Shown: in pieces, positions 45,038 to 55,000 of the stretch
Numbering within the stretch: position 1 is the stretch's first letter
How the letters are laid out: each line of letters opens with the position of its first letter
Assembly: GCF_018531465.1 (NCBI RefSeq)
Contig: NZ_JAHDTF010000009.1
Location: 1-64,000, forward strand
DNA: 64,000 bases
Source: Sphaerisporangium fuscum
Lineage (GTDB): Bacteria; Actinomycetota; Actinomycetes; Streptosporangiales; Streptosporangiaceae
Direction: 5' to 3'
The notes under the pieces: generated by a model
Seen by the model: the letters and a program-made list of their open reading frames with translations, nothing else
Told to the model about the DNA's origin: nothing
The model's database searches: none
Position numbers and translations under genes: made by a program

Positions 45038-45226
45038 GCCACCGCCGGCGTCCCCGCCGAGTTCACCGGCTTCTATCCCTGGCCCGACCTGACCACCGTG
45101 CCGATCCGCGACGCCGCCCCCTGCCAGTGGGCCTTGATGTGGCGCACGGCCGCGGAGAGCCCGTTGATCCGCGCGTTCGCCCAGGCCGCCACCGACGTCC
45201 GGAACGCCGCCGAGCACCCGGAGTGA
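45038..45226 (+). pseudogene. LysR-family regulator remnant (C-terminal end only)
   Basis: About 60 codons reading TGFYPWPDLTTVPIRDAAP, then CQWALMWRTAAESPLIRAFA and QAATDVRN match the last part of the LysR substrate-binding domain, with the usual stop position. No helix-turn-helix or the rest of the sensor domain precedes it; the open frame upstream is unlike any LysR protein. It is a decayed or truncated gene. Confidence 0.65.
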
Positions 45227-45263
45227 CCCGTCGCCTCGGCACGGGCGTGGCCGGACGTGGAAA

Positions 45264-45289
45264 CGGCAGGCGGAGCGCTCCGCCTGCCG
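45264..45289. terminator. Perfect 26-bp palindromic terminator
   Basis: CGGCAGGCGGAGC and its exact complement form one stem of 11 bp or more around GCGC. It sits just beyond the 3' end of the secreted esterase gene and the LysR remnant, so it can serve both. Confidence 0.7.
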
Positions 45290-45304
45290 GACCTGAATGC
45301 CGCG

Positions 45305-46666
45305 TCAGGGCAGCAGCGCGGCGGCCTTGACCTTGTGCAGGTGGATCACGATGTCGAAGGACTCGCCGAGAGCGACCTTGGTGGCCTGGTCGGGGGACCA
45401 GAAGCCGCCGCCGATCAGCCGGGTGGGGCGGCTCTGCGCGAGCCACGTCCGTGCCGGCTGCGGCGCGGTGCGGGTGTCCAGGATGAAGTCGCGGTAGCGG
45501 ACCTGGTCCAGGACGTACTCGTTATAGTCGCTGCCGGCGGCGTCCACCGAGCCCTTGCAGGTGAGGGGCCGCTCGGCCGGGCGCGAACCGGCCGGGCAGG
45601 TGCCCTTGTCGATCAGGAAGTTGTAGCCGCCCTGGTCGAAGGAGGTGCCGACGGTGACGAAGCGGCGGCCCAGACGCTCGCGCAGGACCCCGCCCATCGG
45701 CGCGGGCACGAACATCGTGTCGATCGGGGTGTAGCTGATGTGCGCGTTCAGCCCCGACATCTGGATCTTGTGGCCGGTCGTGGTGTTCCACCAGACGACG
45801 TTGTCGGCCATGGCCTTGTCCCGGTAGACCTGCGCCTGCCGGCGGCCCTCGGCGGTGGCCTGGTCGAAGGCGAAGTCGGTGAAGGTCTGCGACAGGGCGC
45901 GGGCGTGCTGCACCGCCCACCGGTAGTCCTCGCTCGCGCTGGTGTGCCGCTGGAGGAGCTTCAGGGCCTGGGTGGCGCGCCGGGCGTTGTCCTGGCGGGT
46001 CTCCAGCGGCTGGGACAGCGCCATGCCCATGTACTCGCCGGCGTCGGGAGTGGTGGGCCGCAACCCGTCGTACAGCTGGGTGAACCGCTCCAGCAGGCCG
46101 GGGTGGTGCTGCTCGACGTAGGCCAGGACCTTGTCGAACAGGACGTCGCCGGGGTAGAGCAGGTCGGCGCCCATGAACTGGACCTTGGCCTGGTGGGTGG
46201 CGTTGTAGGAGCGCATCCAGGTGATCAGGCCGAGGAACTCGCTGTTGTCGAACAGGTCGTAGGGGCCCTTGACCTCGTCGTGCATGATCGCGCGCGGGTC
46301 GCCCTTGCCGTTCAGGACGTAGTCGTTCAGCCGCACACCGGTGCTCCAGCTCAGCTCCCGGGCGAAGGTCGTGAAGCCCTTCTCGGTCACCAGGTAACGC
46401 AGCAGCCGCTGGTTGAGGGTGTAGAACTCGGCGGTGCTGTGCGTGGCCTCGCCGACGCCCACCACCTTGGCGCCCGCCACCATCGCGCCGAACGCCTTCA
46501 GGTCACGCTGGCCCGCCTGGGGCGCGGCCGAGGCGAGCGGCCTGGCCGCACTGTCGAGCGCGGCGACGACCTTCGCCTCACCGGTGTCGGCGGCGGCGGA
46601 GGTGGTGGCGACGGCGGCGGCGGCCAGGCCGATGGTCAGGGCCGCGGCCCAGGTCCTGCTGTTCAT
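45305..46666 (-). CDS. Secreted erythromycin esterase family protein
   Basis: A 453-residue member of the Ere family. The active-site segment VGVGEATHSTAEFYTLNQRL, the FARELSWSTG stretch and GLNAHISYTP are recognisable. In characterised family members the first His activates water to open macrolide lactones. Unlike most cytosolic Ere enzymes it has a clear signal peptide (MNSRTWAAALTIGLAAAAVA, ending TSAAA), so it should act outside the cell. Many environmental homologues do not act on macrolides, so the substrate is open. The start has GGGAAA upstream. Confidence 0.88.
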   Translation of the reverse strand: MNSRTWAAALTIGLAAAAVATTSAAADTGEAKVVAALDSAARPLASAAPQAGQRDLKAFGAMVAGAKVVGVGEATHSTAEFYTLNQRLLRYLVTEKGFTTFARELSWSTGVRLNDYVLNGKGDPRAIMHDEVKGPYDLFDNSEFLGLITWMRSYNATHQAKVQFMGADLLYPGDVLFDKVLAYVEQHHPGLLERFTQLYDGLRPTTPDAGEYMGMALSQPLETRQDNARRATQALKLLQRHTSASEDYRWAVQHARALSQTFTDFAFDQATAEGRRQAQVYRDKAMADNVVWWNTTTGHKIQMSGLNAHISYTPIDTMFVPAPMGGVLRERLGRRFVTVGTSFDQGGYNFLIDKGTCPAGSRPAERPLTCKGSVDAAGSDYNEYVLDQVRYRDFILDTRTAPQPARTWLAQSRPTRLIGGGFWSPDQATKVALGESFDIVIHLHKVKAAALLP

Positions 46667-46781
46667 GATGTGTTTCCCGTTGTCTGAGAGGTCGTTGACG
46701 GATGCAACCCTCGGGGCGGGCGCCGACAACCGTCCGACAGGACGCTGACGGTGCCCGGCGAGCCTGTCAGCGCCGAGTCGG

Positions 46782-49700
46782 TCAGCTCACCGGCCGGATC
46801 GGGCCGGCGCCGGCCTGACCGCCGATCGCCTTGAGCTGGGCGCGGACCGATCTGGTCAGCCGGTGGTCCTCGCCGAGGACGCGGACACAGTCGGTGAGCG
46901 CCTGCTCGAAGTGGGAGACGGCGCCCGCCCGATCACCGTCGGTGTACAGGGCGGCGGCGAGATTCGTCCGGGCCCCTATCGTCTCGGCGTGGTCGTCGCC
47001 CAGCGTGCGCCGCCGGCCGTCCAGGACCCGCCGGAAGAGCCGCACGGCGCGCTTGGCGGTCCCCAGGTCATGGTGGAGGGCGGCGAGGTTGTTCACCGCC
47101 ACCAGCGTCCGGGGGTGGTCCGGGCCCAGGGCTCTCTCGCAGTCGTCCGCGGTCTTCTTCTGCAGGACCAGAGCCCGCCACGGGTCGCCGGCCGCGCGGC
47201 AGGCGCCCGCCAGGTAGCCGCGGACGGTCAGCGTCCGCGGGTCGTCGGCGCCGAGGTAGCTCTCACAGTCGGCGACGATCGCCTCGAACATCGCCGTCGC
47301 CCGCTCGTGATCGCCCACGGTCTCGTGCGCGCGGGCGAGGGCGGTCCGCGCGGTCAGGGTGAACGGGTGCTCACGGCCCAGCAGGCGGTCGAGATCCGAC
47401 ACGTTGCGCTCGTACAGCGCGAGCGCGCGCCCAGGCTCACCCGTCGTCAGGTACACGTCCGCGAGGTCGTCGCGCAGACGGGCGGCCTGCAGACAGGCGC
47501 CGCCGAGGGACCGCTCGTACCCGGCGAGGGCCTGTTCGTAGAGCCTGACGGCGCGGGGATGGTCACCTGCCTGCTCGTGAGCCCGGGCGAGCGAGCCGAG
47601 GGTGGCGAGGATCTCGGGGTGGTCGTCGCCGAGCGCTCGCCGGTAGTCGGCCAGGACCTCCTTCAACAGGGCGATCCCCAGCCGCCGCCGGCCCGCCGCG
47701 TGATGGGCGACGGCGAGGCCGACACGGGTGGCCAGAGTGTTCGGGTGGTCCACGGACAGCACCCGCGTCTGGACGGCGAGGGTCCGCTCGTACAGGTCGA
47801 TGGCGCGCGCTACGTCACCGGCGGCCTGGTAGCACGCCGCCAGGCTGTTCGACGTCGTCAGGACGCTGGGATCCTCGTCGCCGAAGACCCGGCTCTCCTC
47901 CGGGAGGTTGAGCTCGTAGAGCCGGATCGCCTCGTCCACCTCATCGGCGACGTAGTAGGCGAGCGCGAGGTTGCTCCGGCCCATGACGGTGTAGGGATGG
48001 TCGTCGCCGAGGACCCGGCTCTGCTCGCCGAGGTTCAGCTCGTACAGCTCGATGGCCCGCCCGATCTGCCCGGCGTCCTGACAGGTGCCCGCCAGGCCGT
48101 TGCGGGACGACATCGCCAGCGGGTGCTCGGCGCCGAGGACCCGCAGGACGTCGGTCAAGGTCCGCTCGTACAGCTCCTGCGCCGTCCGCCAGTCGCCGGC
48201 CGAGTTGCGGGCGTTGGCCAGGTCGAGGCGGCACGCCAGTGTCAGGGGGTGCTCCCCGCCGAGGGTCCGCTCGTATCCGGCGTAGGTCTGCGCGCACAGC
48301 TCGATCGCCTCGCCCAGGCGGCCCGCCTCGCGGTAGTGGCCGGCCAGGACGTGGCGGAAGTGCAGCAGGTCCGGGTGCTGCTCGCCGAGCACCCGGACGC
48401 CGTCGGTGACGGCCCGTTCCTGCAGTTCGATGGCCTCGTCCAGCCGGCCCGCCTGCCGCAGGAAGTACGCCAGGCCGTTGAGCGACCGCAGCGTCCGCGG
48501 GTCGTCCGCACCCAGGGTGCGCAGGCACACGTCCAGCGTCAGCCGTTCGAGCTCGATCGCCCGCCGCGCGTCGCCGGCCTCGCAGTGGGAGGCGGCCAGG
48601 TTGGTCCGGGCGTTCAGCGTGTCGAGATGGCCGGGGCCCTGGATCCGCGTCATGGCCGCGACCGCGCGCTCGAAGAGGACGATCGCCCGCGCCTGTGCTC
48701 CCTGATGCCCGAGGAAGACGCCGATCTCGTTGACCAGCCGGGCGACGGCGACGCCGTCCACCGGTCCGTGCTCGATGAGCGCGGTGACATGCGGGAGCAG
48801 CGCGCGCCAGCGGGGCCATCCGTCCGGTTCGAGCGGGTCCTCCGGCAGCGCGGCCGCCAGCAGTTCGGTGGCGTCGGCGCGGGCGCGGGCGATGTCGTCC
48901 GCCTGCCGGTGGGGGTCGTCCCGGTCGGCGGTGCGGGTCAGCGCCCGCACCAGGTCGTGGACCCGCAGCGTGCCGTCGTCGTCCACGGTCAGCAGGTTGT
49001 ATGCGGCCAGCCTGCCGATGGCCTGCTGGAGCCGGGGCCGGTCGGCGAGGGGGCTGAACACCTCGACCGGGATCCGCTCGGGGGCGAACCAGGCCAGCAC
49101 CCGCAGCAGGTGCCCGGCCAAGGGCGTGTCCGCGAGCCGGTCGAGGGTGACGCGCCAGACGCGGGCGACGGTCGGCTCAGGGCCCGGCGGCTCCGCCGCC
49201 TGGTCGTACATGAACGCCGGGTCCTCGGCCAGGAGCGCCAGGTAGCCGCGCGGCGGCATGCGGTTCTGACGCATGTACGCGGCGGCCTGCCCGACGGCCA
49301 GGGGGAGACATCCCAGCGCGCGCACCAGGTCGAGCGCCCCGTCCGCGTCCGGGACCCCGGTGACCTTAGCGAGCAGTTCGACCGCCTGCTCCTCGCTCAG
49401 CATGCCGACGTGCAGGACGGCGGCGCCGAGCCGGTGCCAGCCCTCACGCAGCCGGGTGGTCACCACGATCCGCCCGTGAGGCGCGGGCCGGGCCGGAAGC
49501 CGCTCCAGCAGCCGCGCGACGTCGTCGGGGTGGGTGACGTCGTCCAGCACCAGCAGCCAGCCCTGGTGCGCCGCCAGCCACGCGGTGGCCCAGTCGGCGA
49601 GGGACTCCGACGGCAGGGCCGCCGTCAACTCCGGCTGCAGCGCGCCCGCCAGCGTGGCCAGACCGGCCCGCAGGGCGGAGACGGTGTCGGCCGCGATCCA

Positions 49701-50081
49701 CCACACCGGGTCGAACGTCTCCCGACCGGTCGCGGCGTAGCGGGCGGCCAGCGTCGATTTGCCGGCCCCGCCTAGCCCGTGCACGACCACCACGGCGGGC
49801 CCCGCCCCGCCGTCGTCCAGGGCCTTCTCCAGGGCGGCCAGTTCGTCGTCGCGGCCCACGAACACCGGCGGGGGCGAAGGCGCCTTGCGCAGGCCGGGCG
49901 GGGCGGGCACCTCGGCGGCCGGCCGCAACGCCGGCGGAGGCAGCACCACCTGGTTGAGGATCTGGTCGCCCCCCACCTGGTACACCCGGCCGTGCTCCGA
50001 CGCCGTGGCCTCCATCCGGACGCTCGCGCGCCTCGGCGGGTCACCCGCCCAGGGGAACCTGAACCTCACACGCGCCATCAT
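46782..50081 (-). CDS. STAND ATPase with NB-ARC domain and about 15 tetratricopeptide repeats
   Basis: A 1,099-residue signal-transduction ATPase. A short N-terminal region contains EHGRVYQVGGDQILNQ (residues about 29-44). The NB-ARC core follows (about 70-400) with FVGRDDELAALE, Walker A HGLGGAGKST, Walker B WLLVLDDV and RIVVTTR. From about residue 430 to 1,080 there are about 15 kinesin-light-chain-like TPRs of 42 residues (for example ALGDDHPEILATLGSLARAH, GPDHPRTLVAVNNLAALHHD). These proteins stay closed until a ligand is recognised by the repeats. No effector domain is attached; output may pass through the N-terminal motif. Composition matches the host. Confidence 0.92.
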   Translation of the reverse strand: MMARVRFRFPWAGDPPRRASVRMEATASEHGRVYQVGGDQILNQVVLPPPALRPAAEVPAPPGLRKAPSPPPVFVGRDDELAALEKALDDGGAGPAVVVVHGLGGAGKSTLAARYAATGRETFDPVWWIAADTVSALRAGLATLAGALQPELTAALPSESLADWATAWLAAHQGWLLVLDDVTHPDDVARLLERLPARPAPHGRIVVTTRLREGWHRLGAAVLHVGMLSEEQAVELLAKVTGVPDADGALDLVRALGCLPLAVGQAAAYMRQNRMPPRGYLALLAEDPAFMYDQAAEPPGPEPTVARVWRVTLDRLADTPLAGHLLRVLAWFAPERIPVEVFSPLADRPRLQQAIGRLAAYNLLTVDDDGTLRVHDLVRALTRTADRDDPHRQADDIARARADATELLAAALPEDPLEPDGWPRWRALLPHVTALIEHGPVDGVAVARLVNEIGVFLGHQGAQARAIVLFERAVAAMTRIQGPGHLDTLNARTNLAASHCEAGDARRAIELERLTLDVCLRTLGADDPRTLRSLNGLAYFLRQAGRLDEAIELQERAVTDGVRVLGEQHPDLLHFRHVLAGHYREAGRLGEAIELCAQTYAGYERTLGGEHPLTLACRLDLANARNSAGDWRTAQELYERTLTDVLRVLGAEHPLAMSSRNGLAGTCQDAGQIGRAIELYELNLGEQSRVLGDDHPYTVMGRSNLALAYYVADEVDEAIRLYELNLPEESRVFGDEDPSVLTTSNSLAACYQAAGDVARAIDLYERTLAVQTRVLSVDHPNTLATRVGLAVAHHAAGRRRLGIALLKEVLADYRRALGDDHPEILATLGSLARAHEQAGDHPRAVRLYEQALAGYERSLGGACLQAARLRDDLADVYLTTGEPGRALALYERNVSDLDRLLGREHPFTLTARTALARAHETVGDHERATAMFEAIVADCESYLGADDPRTLTVRGYLAGACRAAGDPWRALVLQKKTADDCERALGPDHPRTLVAVNNLAALHHDLGTAKRAVRLFRRVLDGRRRTLGDDHAETIGARTNLAAALYTDGDRAGAVSHFEQALTDCVRVLGEDHRLTRSVRAQLKAIGGQAGAGPIRPVS

Positions 50082-50150
50082 GGATCAGGCGACGGGACCA
50101 CGTACCACGATCGCCGGATAATGGCCGGAACAGGGGATGGTCGGTGAAAT

Positions 50151-50185
50151 GCCGGCGGGGTCCGGCCGGACCGGACCCCGCCGGC
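50151..50185 (-). terminator. Hairpin terminator after the Asp-box protein gene
   Basis: GCCGGCGGGGTCCGG pairs perfectly over 15 bp with its complement around CCGGA. It lies 14 bp beyond the stop of the gene ending at 50199. Confidence 0.75.
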
Positions 50186-50198
50186 GGCGTGCGACCGC

Positions 50199-51677
50199 TC
50201 AGCCGGAGAAGATCGCGCTGTGGACGTCCACGGGGTTGGCGGTGTCGCCGGTGGCGACGCCGTACACGGCCGTGAACCCGGTGCCGGTCGAGACCAGGCC
50301 GGTGTAGTCCCCGACCAGGCGTCCCGCGCTCGTCGCCGGGACCTTGCGGGCGTCGAACGGCCCCTCGAGGTGCTGCTCACGCCACGCCCCGGGCTGCGTG
50401 CAGTCCTTGGCGCAGGTGACGGCCCACACGTCGGTGGGCAGGGTGGCGGGATCGGCCGTGTTGTTGCGGAAGTCGTAGTAGGTGACCGCGACGGTGCCCG
50501 TCCGGGACGTGGCGACGACCGGGACGGCGGCGGAACCGGTGGGGGTCTTGTCGACGCGGACCGGGCCGGACCAGGTCTTCCCGCCGTCCGCCGACCGCGA
50601 GTAGGCCACGTGGAAGGTGCCGTCGGAGTTCTGGCTCTGCCAGACCGCGTTCACCACCTGGGTGCCCGGCTGGGCGGCCAGCAGCGGCAGGGAGGCGTTG
50701 CGCACCGGGTCACCCGAGTTGTCCGGGTCCGGGATGCGGGGGCCCACCGCGAGCGGCGCCGGAACGTTCAGCGTCGGCGCCGACCAGGTCTTGCCGCCGT
50801 CGGTCGAACGGATGACCTGGGTGGCACCATCGGTGTCCGTCTCGTAGTGCATGCCGATCAGCAGCGTCCCGTCCGGGAGCGGCGTCAGCTGGGTACCGAT
50901 GACACCGCTGTTGGTGGGGACGTCGTACACCTTGCCGGTGGTCCAGGTGCGCCCGTCGTCGGTCGACTTCGCCATGTAGATCGGCTGCACCCAGTTCTCG
51001 ACCGTGTCGGTCGACTGGTTGTCGATGCGGTCCCACACGGCGTAGACGACGCCCGGGTGGTACGGGTCCGCGGTGATCGAGGGGCGGTCGTTGAAGAACC
51101 TCGGGTCGTCGTCCCGCTGCAGGGTGACCGGCGCGTCCCACGTCCAGCCGCCGTCGGCGGACCGGGCCACCAGAACGGCGGTCACGTCGCCGGTGCGGGA
51201 CAGCGAGAACGACGAGGCCAGGGCGGTGCCCGTCGGTGTGACCGTGATCCAGTGGTCGGTCGTGACGTCGTAGTCTCCGCCGTTGGCGGCGTTGCCGCCG
51301 TTGCACCGGGAGAAGCCGGGCAGGTTCTCCGACCGCTGCCAGGTCCGGCCGTAGTCCTCGGACACGGCCGTGACCGCGCCGTTGCTGCCGTACCGGTTCC
51401 AGCGGTCCTGCTGGAACACCGTGACGAGGTGCCACGGATGGTTCGGGTCCCGCGCCAGTACGGGCAGGACCTCGGTGTTCGGGTTCAGCGTGTAGCCGTC
51501 GCCGGGGGGAAGTCCGCAGCCTGCGGGCAGCGGGCTGAAGCCCGAGACCGGCCGTACGACGGCGGGTCCGGGGGATGTGGCACCGTCCGCGGAAGCGGGC
51601 TGGGCGACGGCGCAGGCCAGCAGGATGGCCGCTGAGCCTAACAGTGCCCTGGAGCGTCGGATCACGAGCTTCCTCAT
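50199..51677 (-). CDS. Secreted BNR/Asp-box (sialidase-fold) protein
   Basis: A 492-residue protein with a Sec signal peptide (RALLGSAAILLACAVAQPAS, then ADG). Five Asp boxes mark the blades of a beta-propeller: SEDYGRTWQ, SADGGWTWD, STDDGRTWT, STDGGKTWS and SADGGKTWS. The fold is that of sialidases, but the Arg triad and nucleophilic Tyr of true sialidases cannot be confirmed by eye. It may therefore be a glycosidase or a binding protein. It stands alone. Confidence 0.87.
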   Translation of the reverse strand: MRKLVIRRSRALLGSAAILLACAVAQPASADGATSPGPAVVRPVSGFSPLPAGCGLPPGDGYTLNPNTEVLPVLARDPNHPWHLVTVFQQDRWNRYGSNGAVTAVSEDYGRTWQRSENLPGFSRCNGGNAANGGDYDVTTDHWITVTPTGTALASSFSLSRTGDVTAVLVARSADGGWTWDAPVTLQRDDDPRFFNDRPSITADPYHPGVVYAVWDRIDNQSTDTVENWVQPIYMAKSTDDGRTWTTGKVYDVPTNSGVIGTQLTPLPDGTLLIGMHYETDTDGATQVIRSTDGGKTWSAPTLNVPAPLAVGPRIPDPDNSGDPVRNASLPLLAAQPGTQVVNAVWQSQNSDGTFHVAYSRSADGGKTWSGPVRVDKTPTGSAAVPVVATSRTGTVAVTYYDFRNNTADPATLPTDVWAVTCAKDCTQPGAWREQHLEGPFDARKVPATSAGRLVGDYTGLVSTGTGFTAVYGVATGDTANPVDVHSAIFSG

Positions 51678-51952
51678 CTTGTCTAGAGGGCGTGTGTCAC
51701 CGCCTCGCCGGGGAGCTGGGCGTCTCCGGGAGCCGGCAAACGATCAAGGGCACATTACTGCAACAAGATCAGCGCCCCCCTGTCACCCCTCGGACAGACC
51801 GGTCGCGGCGACCACCCGGGCTCGCCCCAGTTCTTCATGCGCTCGAGAAAGGCCGCCCCTTCCAGGCCGGGGAAGACGAGCGCCGGTCTCTCCGGGTGCC
51901 TGGAGTCGCGTACGCCCGCGAGCGTAAGGGATCTCCGGCAGTCTGACCTGGA

Positions 51953-52015
51953 GCACTCTCGATCTCTCCTCGCGCAATCTTGATCTTGTGGTTCGCAATC
52001 TGGATCCTGAGAGCG
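51953..52015. repeat. Three tandem 21-bp direct repeats upstream of the SARP gene
   Basis: Units begin at 51953, 51974 and 51995 with cores GCACTCTCGATC, GCAATCTTGATC and GCAATCTGGATC. The spacing is exactly 21 bp, so all cores face the same side of the helix. They lie 80-133 bp before the SARP start. SARP proteins bind direct repeats near promoters, so this is a likely self-regulation site. Confidence 0.7.
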
Positions 52016-52085
52016 AACCGCAGAGACTTCGATGTGGGAGCACCGCGTGATGAACGAGAACCCGGGTGGCTCACAAGGAGGCAGT

Positions 52086-55000
52086 GTGGAGTACAGAGTG
52101 CTTGGACCGGTGGGCTTGTGGCGCGACGGGCGTCTGACGTCGATCGTCGGTCAGAAGCAGCGCACCTTGCTGGCGGTCTTGGTCCTGCACGCCAACCACG
52201 TGGTCTCGCACGACCGATTGCTGACCGCACTATGGGGAGTGGAGATCCCGGTGTCGGGCCGAAAACTCCTGCAGAACCACGTGTGGTCTCTACGTCGGTC
52301 GCTCGCGGATCCCGGCCGGCTGACCGGTACCCCCGCCGGTTACTGTCTGCAGATACCGCCCAGCGCATCGGACCTCGATGTCTTCACTGCCGAGACCGAC
52401 GCGGCCCGTAAAGCTCTTGCGGCGGGCGATGCTCAGCAGGCGGCCGATCGGCTCCGCGGAGCCCTCGCATTGTGGCGCGGAACGGCTCTGGCCGGGACAC
52501 GGGACGAGCTGCAACTCACCGATGGTGCCGCCCTCGAAGAACGGCGCGTCGCCGCGTTCGGTGACCGTATCGAAGCGGATCTGGCGCTGGGCCGTCACGA
52601 TGATCTCATCGGCGAATTGCGTCGGCTCGTTGTGGACTATCCGCTGCAGGAGCGGCTACGGGGTCAGCTGATGTTGGCGCTTCACCGCTCAGGCCGTACG
52701 GCGGAAGCTTTGGAGGAATACCGGCTCGGTTGCCGGCATCTACGCGAAGAGTTCGGGCTGGAGCCCGGCGCGGACATAAGCAGGCTGCATCAGGCGATCT
52801 TGGCGGCTGATCCTCACGATGCGATGAGCACCTGTGGGCAAGCGGCGACCGCACCGGGAACCGCAGCGGCTTCCAGGCCGGTGCCCCGCCAACTCCCCCC
52901 TCATGTCTCTCGCTTCACCGGGCGCGTGGACAGCCTGCGGCTGCTGGACTCACTGCTCGGCGGCGCGGAGAACGGCCATGCGGCGACGATCTCGGTCATC
53001 GCCGGTACGGCCGGGGTGGGCAAGACGGCGCTGGCGACATATTGGGCACACAGCGTGGCTGATCGGTTTCCCGACGGGCAGTTGTTCCTGAATCTGCATG
53101 GCTATTCCCATGGAGAACGGGTCGCTCCGGGCCAAGCACTCCAGCAACTTCTCCTGGGCTTGGGCGTCGCCAGGGAAGCCATTCCTCATCTGGAAGACGA
53201 GCGTGTCGGGCTCTACCGCACGCTGGTGGCCGACAAGCACATGCTCATCGTCTTGGACAACGCGGCCACTCCGCAGCAGGTGCGTCCGCTACTGCCAGGT
53301 TCGCCGCATTGCAAGGTCGTCATCACCAGCCGGGATTCTTTACGCGGTCTCGCTGTCACTCATGACGTGCATACCTTCGCGCTGGGAATGCTGACGGCAG
53401 CGGAGGCGAAGGCCTTTCTTATGGCTCAGCTCGGAGCGGAACGTCTGGGCGCTCATGCCGGGGAACTGGCTCGACTGTGTGGCGGCCTCCCTCTTGCTCT
53501 GCGGCTGGCTTCCGCTCACCTCCACTACCAACCTGAGCTCCGTATACAAGATTTCATGGCGCGCCTACGGGAAGAGAATCCGCTCTCCGCCCTGGAAATC
53601 GACGAAGATCCCGGCGTGGGGGTCCGTGCCACCTTCGAGCTGTCTTATCGGGCTTTACCCGACATGCCCAGGCGGGCCTTCCGGCTGCTGGGGCACGCCC
53701 CTGGACCGGACATCGACCTCGACGCGGTGGCCGTCTTGGTGGATGCGACACCCGCCGAGGCGCGTAAAGCAGTCGACGTACTGGTCAACGCCCACCTTGT
53801 TCATCGGGTCGGGGCGCGTCTGGCAATGCACGACCTCCTGCGCGTCTACGCTCGCGACCGCAGCGCTGTCGAAGACAGCGAGAGAGAGCGGCGCACTGCC
53901 CTGACGGACCTGCTGAGCTGGTTCATCCATTCTTCTGGCTCAGCCGTCGCTCACGTGTCGCCCGGCAGTAAGCGTCTCGATCCCGGCATACCCCTGCCGC
54001 GCAACGGAAAGCGGAGGTTCACGCGCCATGACGATGCTCTGGCGTGGCTGGAGACCGAACGCGAGACCTTGGTGGCGAGCATCGGCTTCGCCGCCTCTGC
54101 CGGTTGGCCCGGCCTCGCATGGCGACTCGCCCATACGCTCACCAGATTCTTCTACTCCCAAGACTACATAGATGACTGGATAACCACTCACGAGGTGGCG
54201 CTCTCCGCGGCTCGCGGGCTCGATGACAACAAGGCGGAGAATTTGATTCTGTGCGATCTGGCTTATGCTTACCTGTTCGCGGGGCAGTATGCGAAGTACC
54301 TGAGCCACCAGCGGTGCAGTTTACAGCTCTGCCGATCTGCGGGAGATGAGAGCGGCGAGGCCAGTGCCCTTCAACATCTGGGATATGGCCTCTTGCGGAC
54401 AGGGGAACTGGCGGCCGCGATCGAGGCGTTCACGCAGGCGCTCGCCAAGCATCGCGGCATCGCGGATCTGGACGGTGAGATGGAATCCACCTACAGACTG
54501 GCCTGCGCCTACTTGAGGGCAGGGCGTACCACAGACGCGGCTGACTTGCTGAACAAGTGCATAAGTCACTTTCGGAAGGCCGGCAAACGCTACGATGAAG
54601 CCTACGCGTCTATTTATCTGGCAGACGCCCACGGGTGGCTCGGAGATTTCTCATCGGCCGTTGAGCGTGCACTCGATGCTCTGCGGGTGGGTCGCGAACT
54701 GCGTAATTCGCGACTCGAGGCGGACGCGCTGAGCACCGTCGGACGGTGGCACCGGAAGTCGGGGCGACTCGACGATGCGCTCGCCTGTCAGCGGCGAGCT
54801 CTTTCCATAGTGGAGAACCTGAGCACCCGTGAACTGGAGTGCGAAATATTGCTTGATCTCGGCGACACCTTTCTCGCCATGGGAGAGAGGCGTGACGCAC
54901 TGGAGTCGTACAAGGCTGCTCTGGTGATTTCTCGTGGCCTCAAGGGGTCTCACCTGGAAGGTCTGGCCCTCAGGGGGATCGGTGACGTGGATCACTCTGG

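Noticed and set aside
45257..46687. Plus-strand frame opposite the esterase gene
   Set aside because: Low-complexity antisense translation; the minus-strand product has a signal peptide and family motifs.
46863..49775. Very long plus-strand reading frame opposite the STAND/TPR gene
   Set aside because: It mirrors the codon pattern of the real gene, has no domain or ribosome binding site, and is the usual antisense artefact of high GC.
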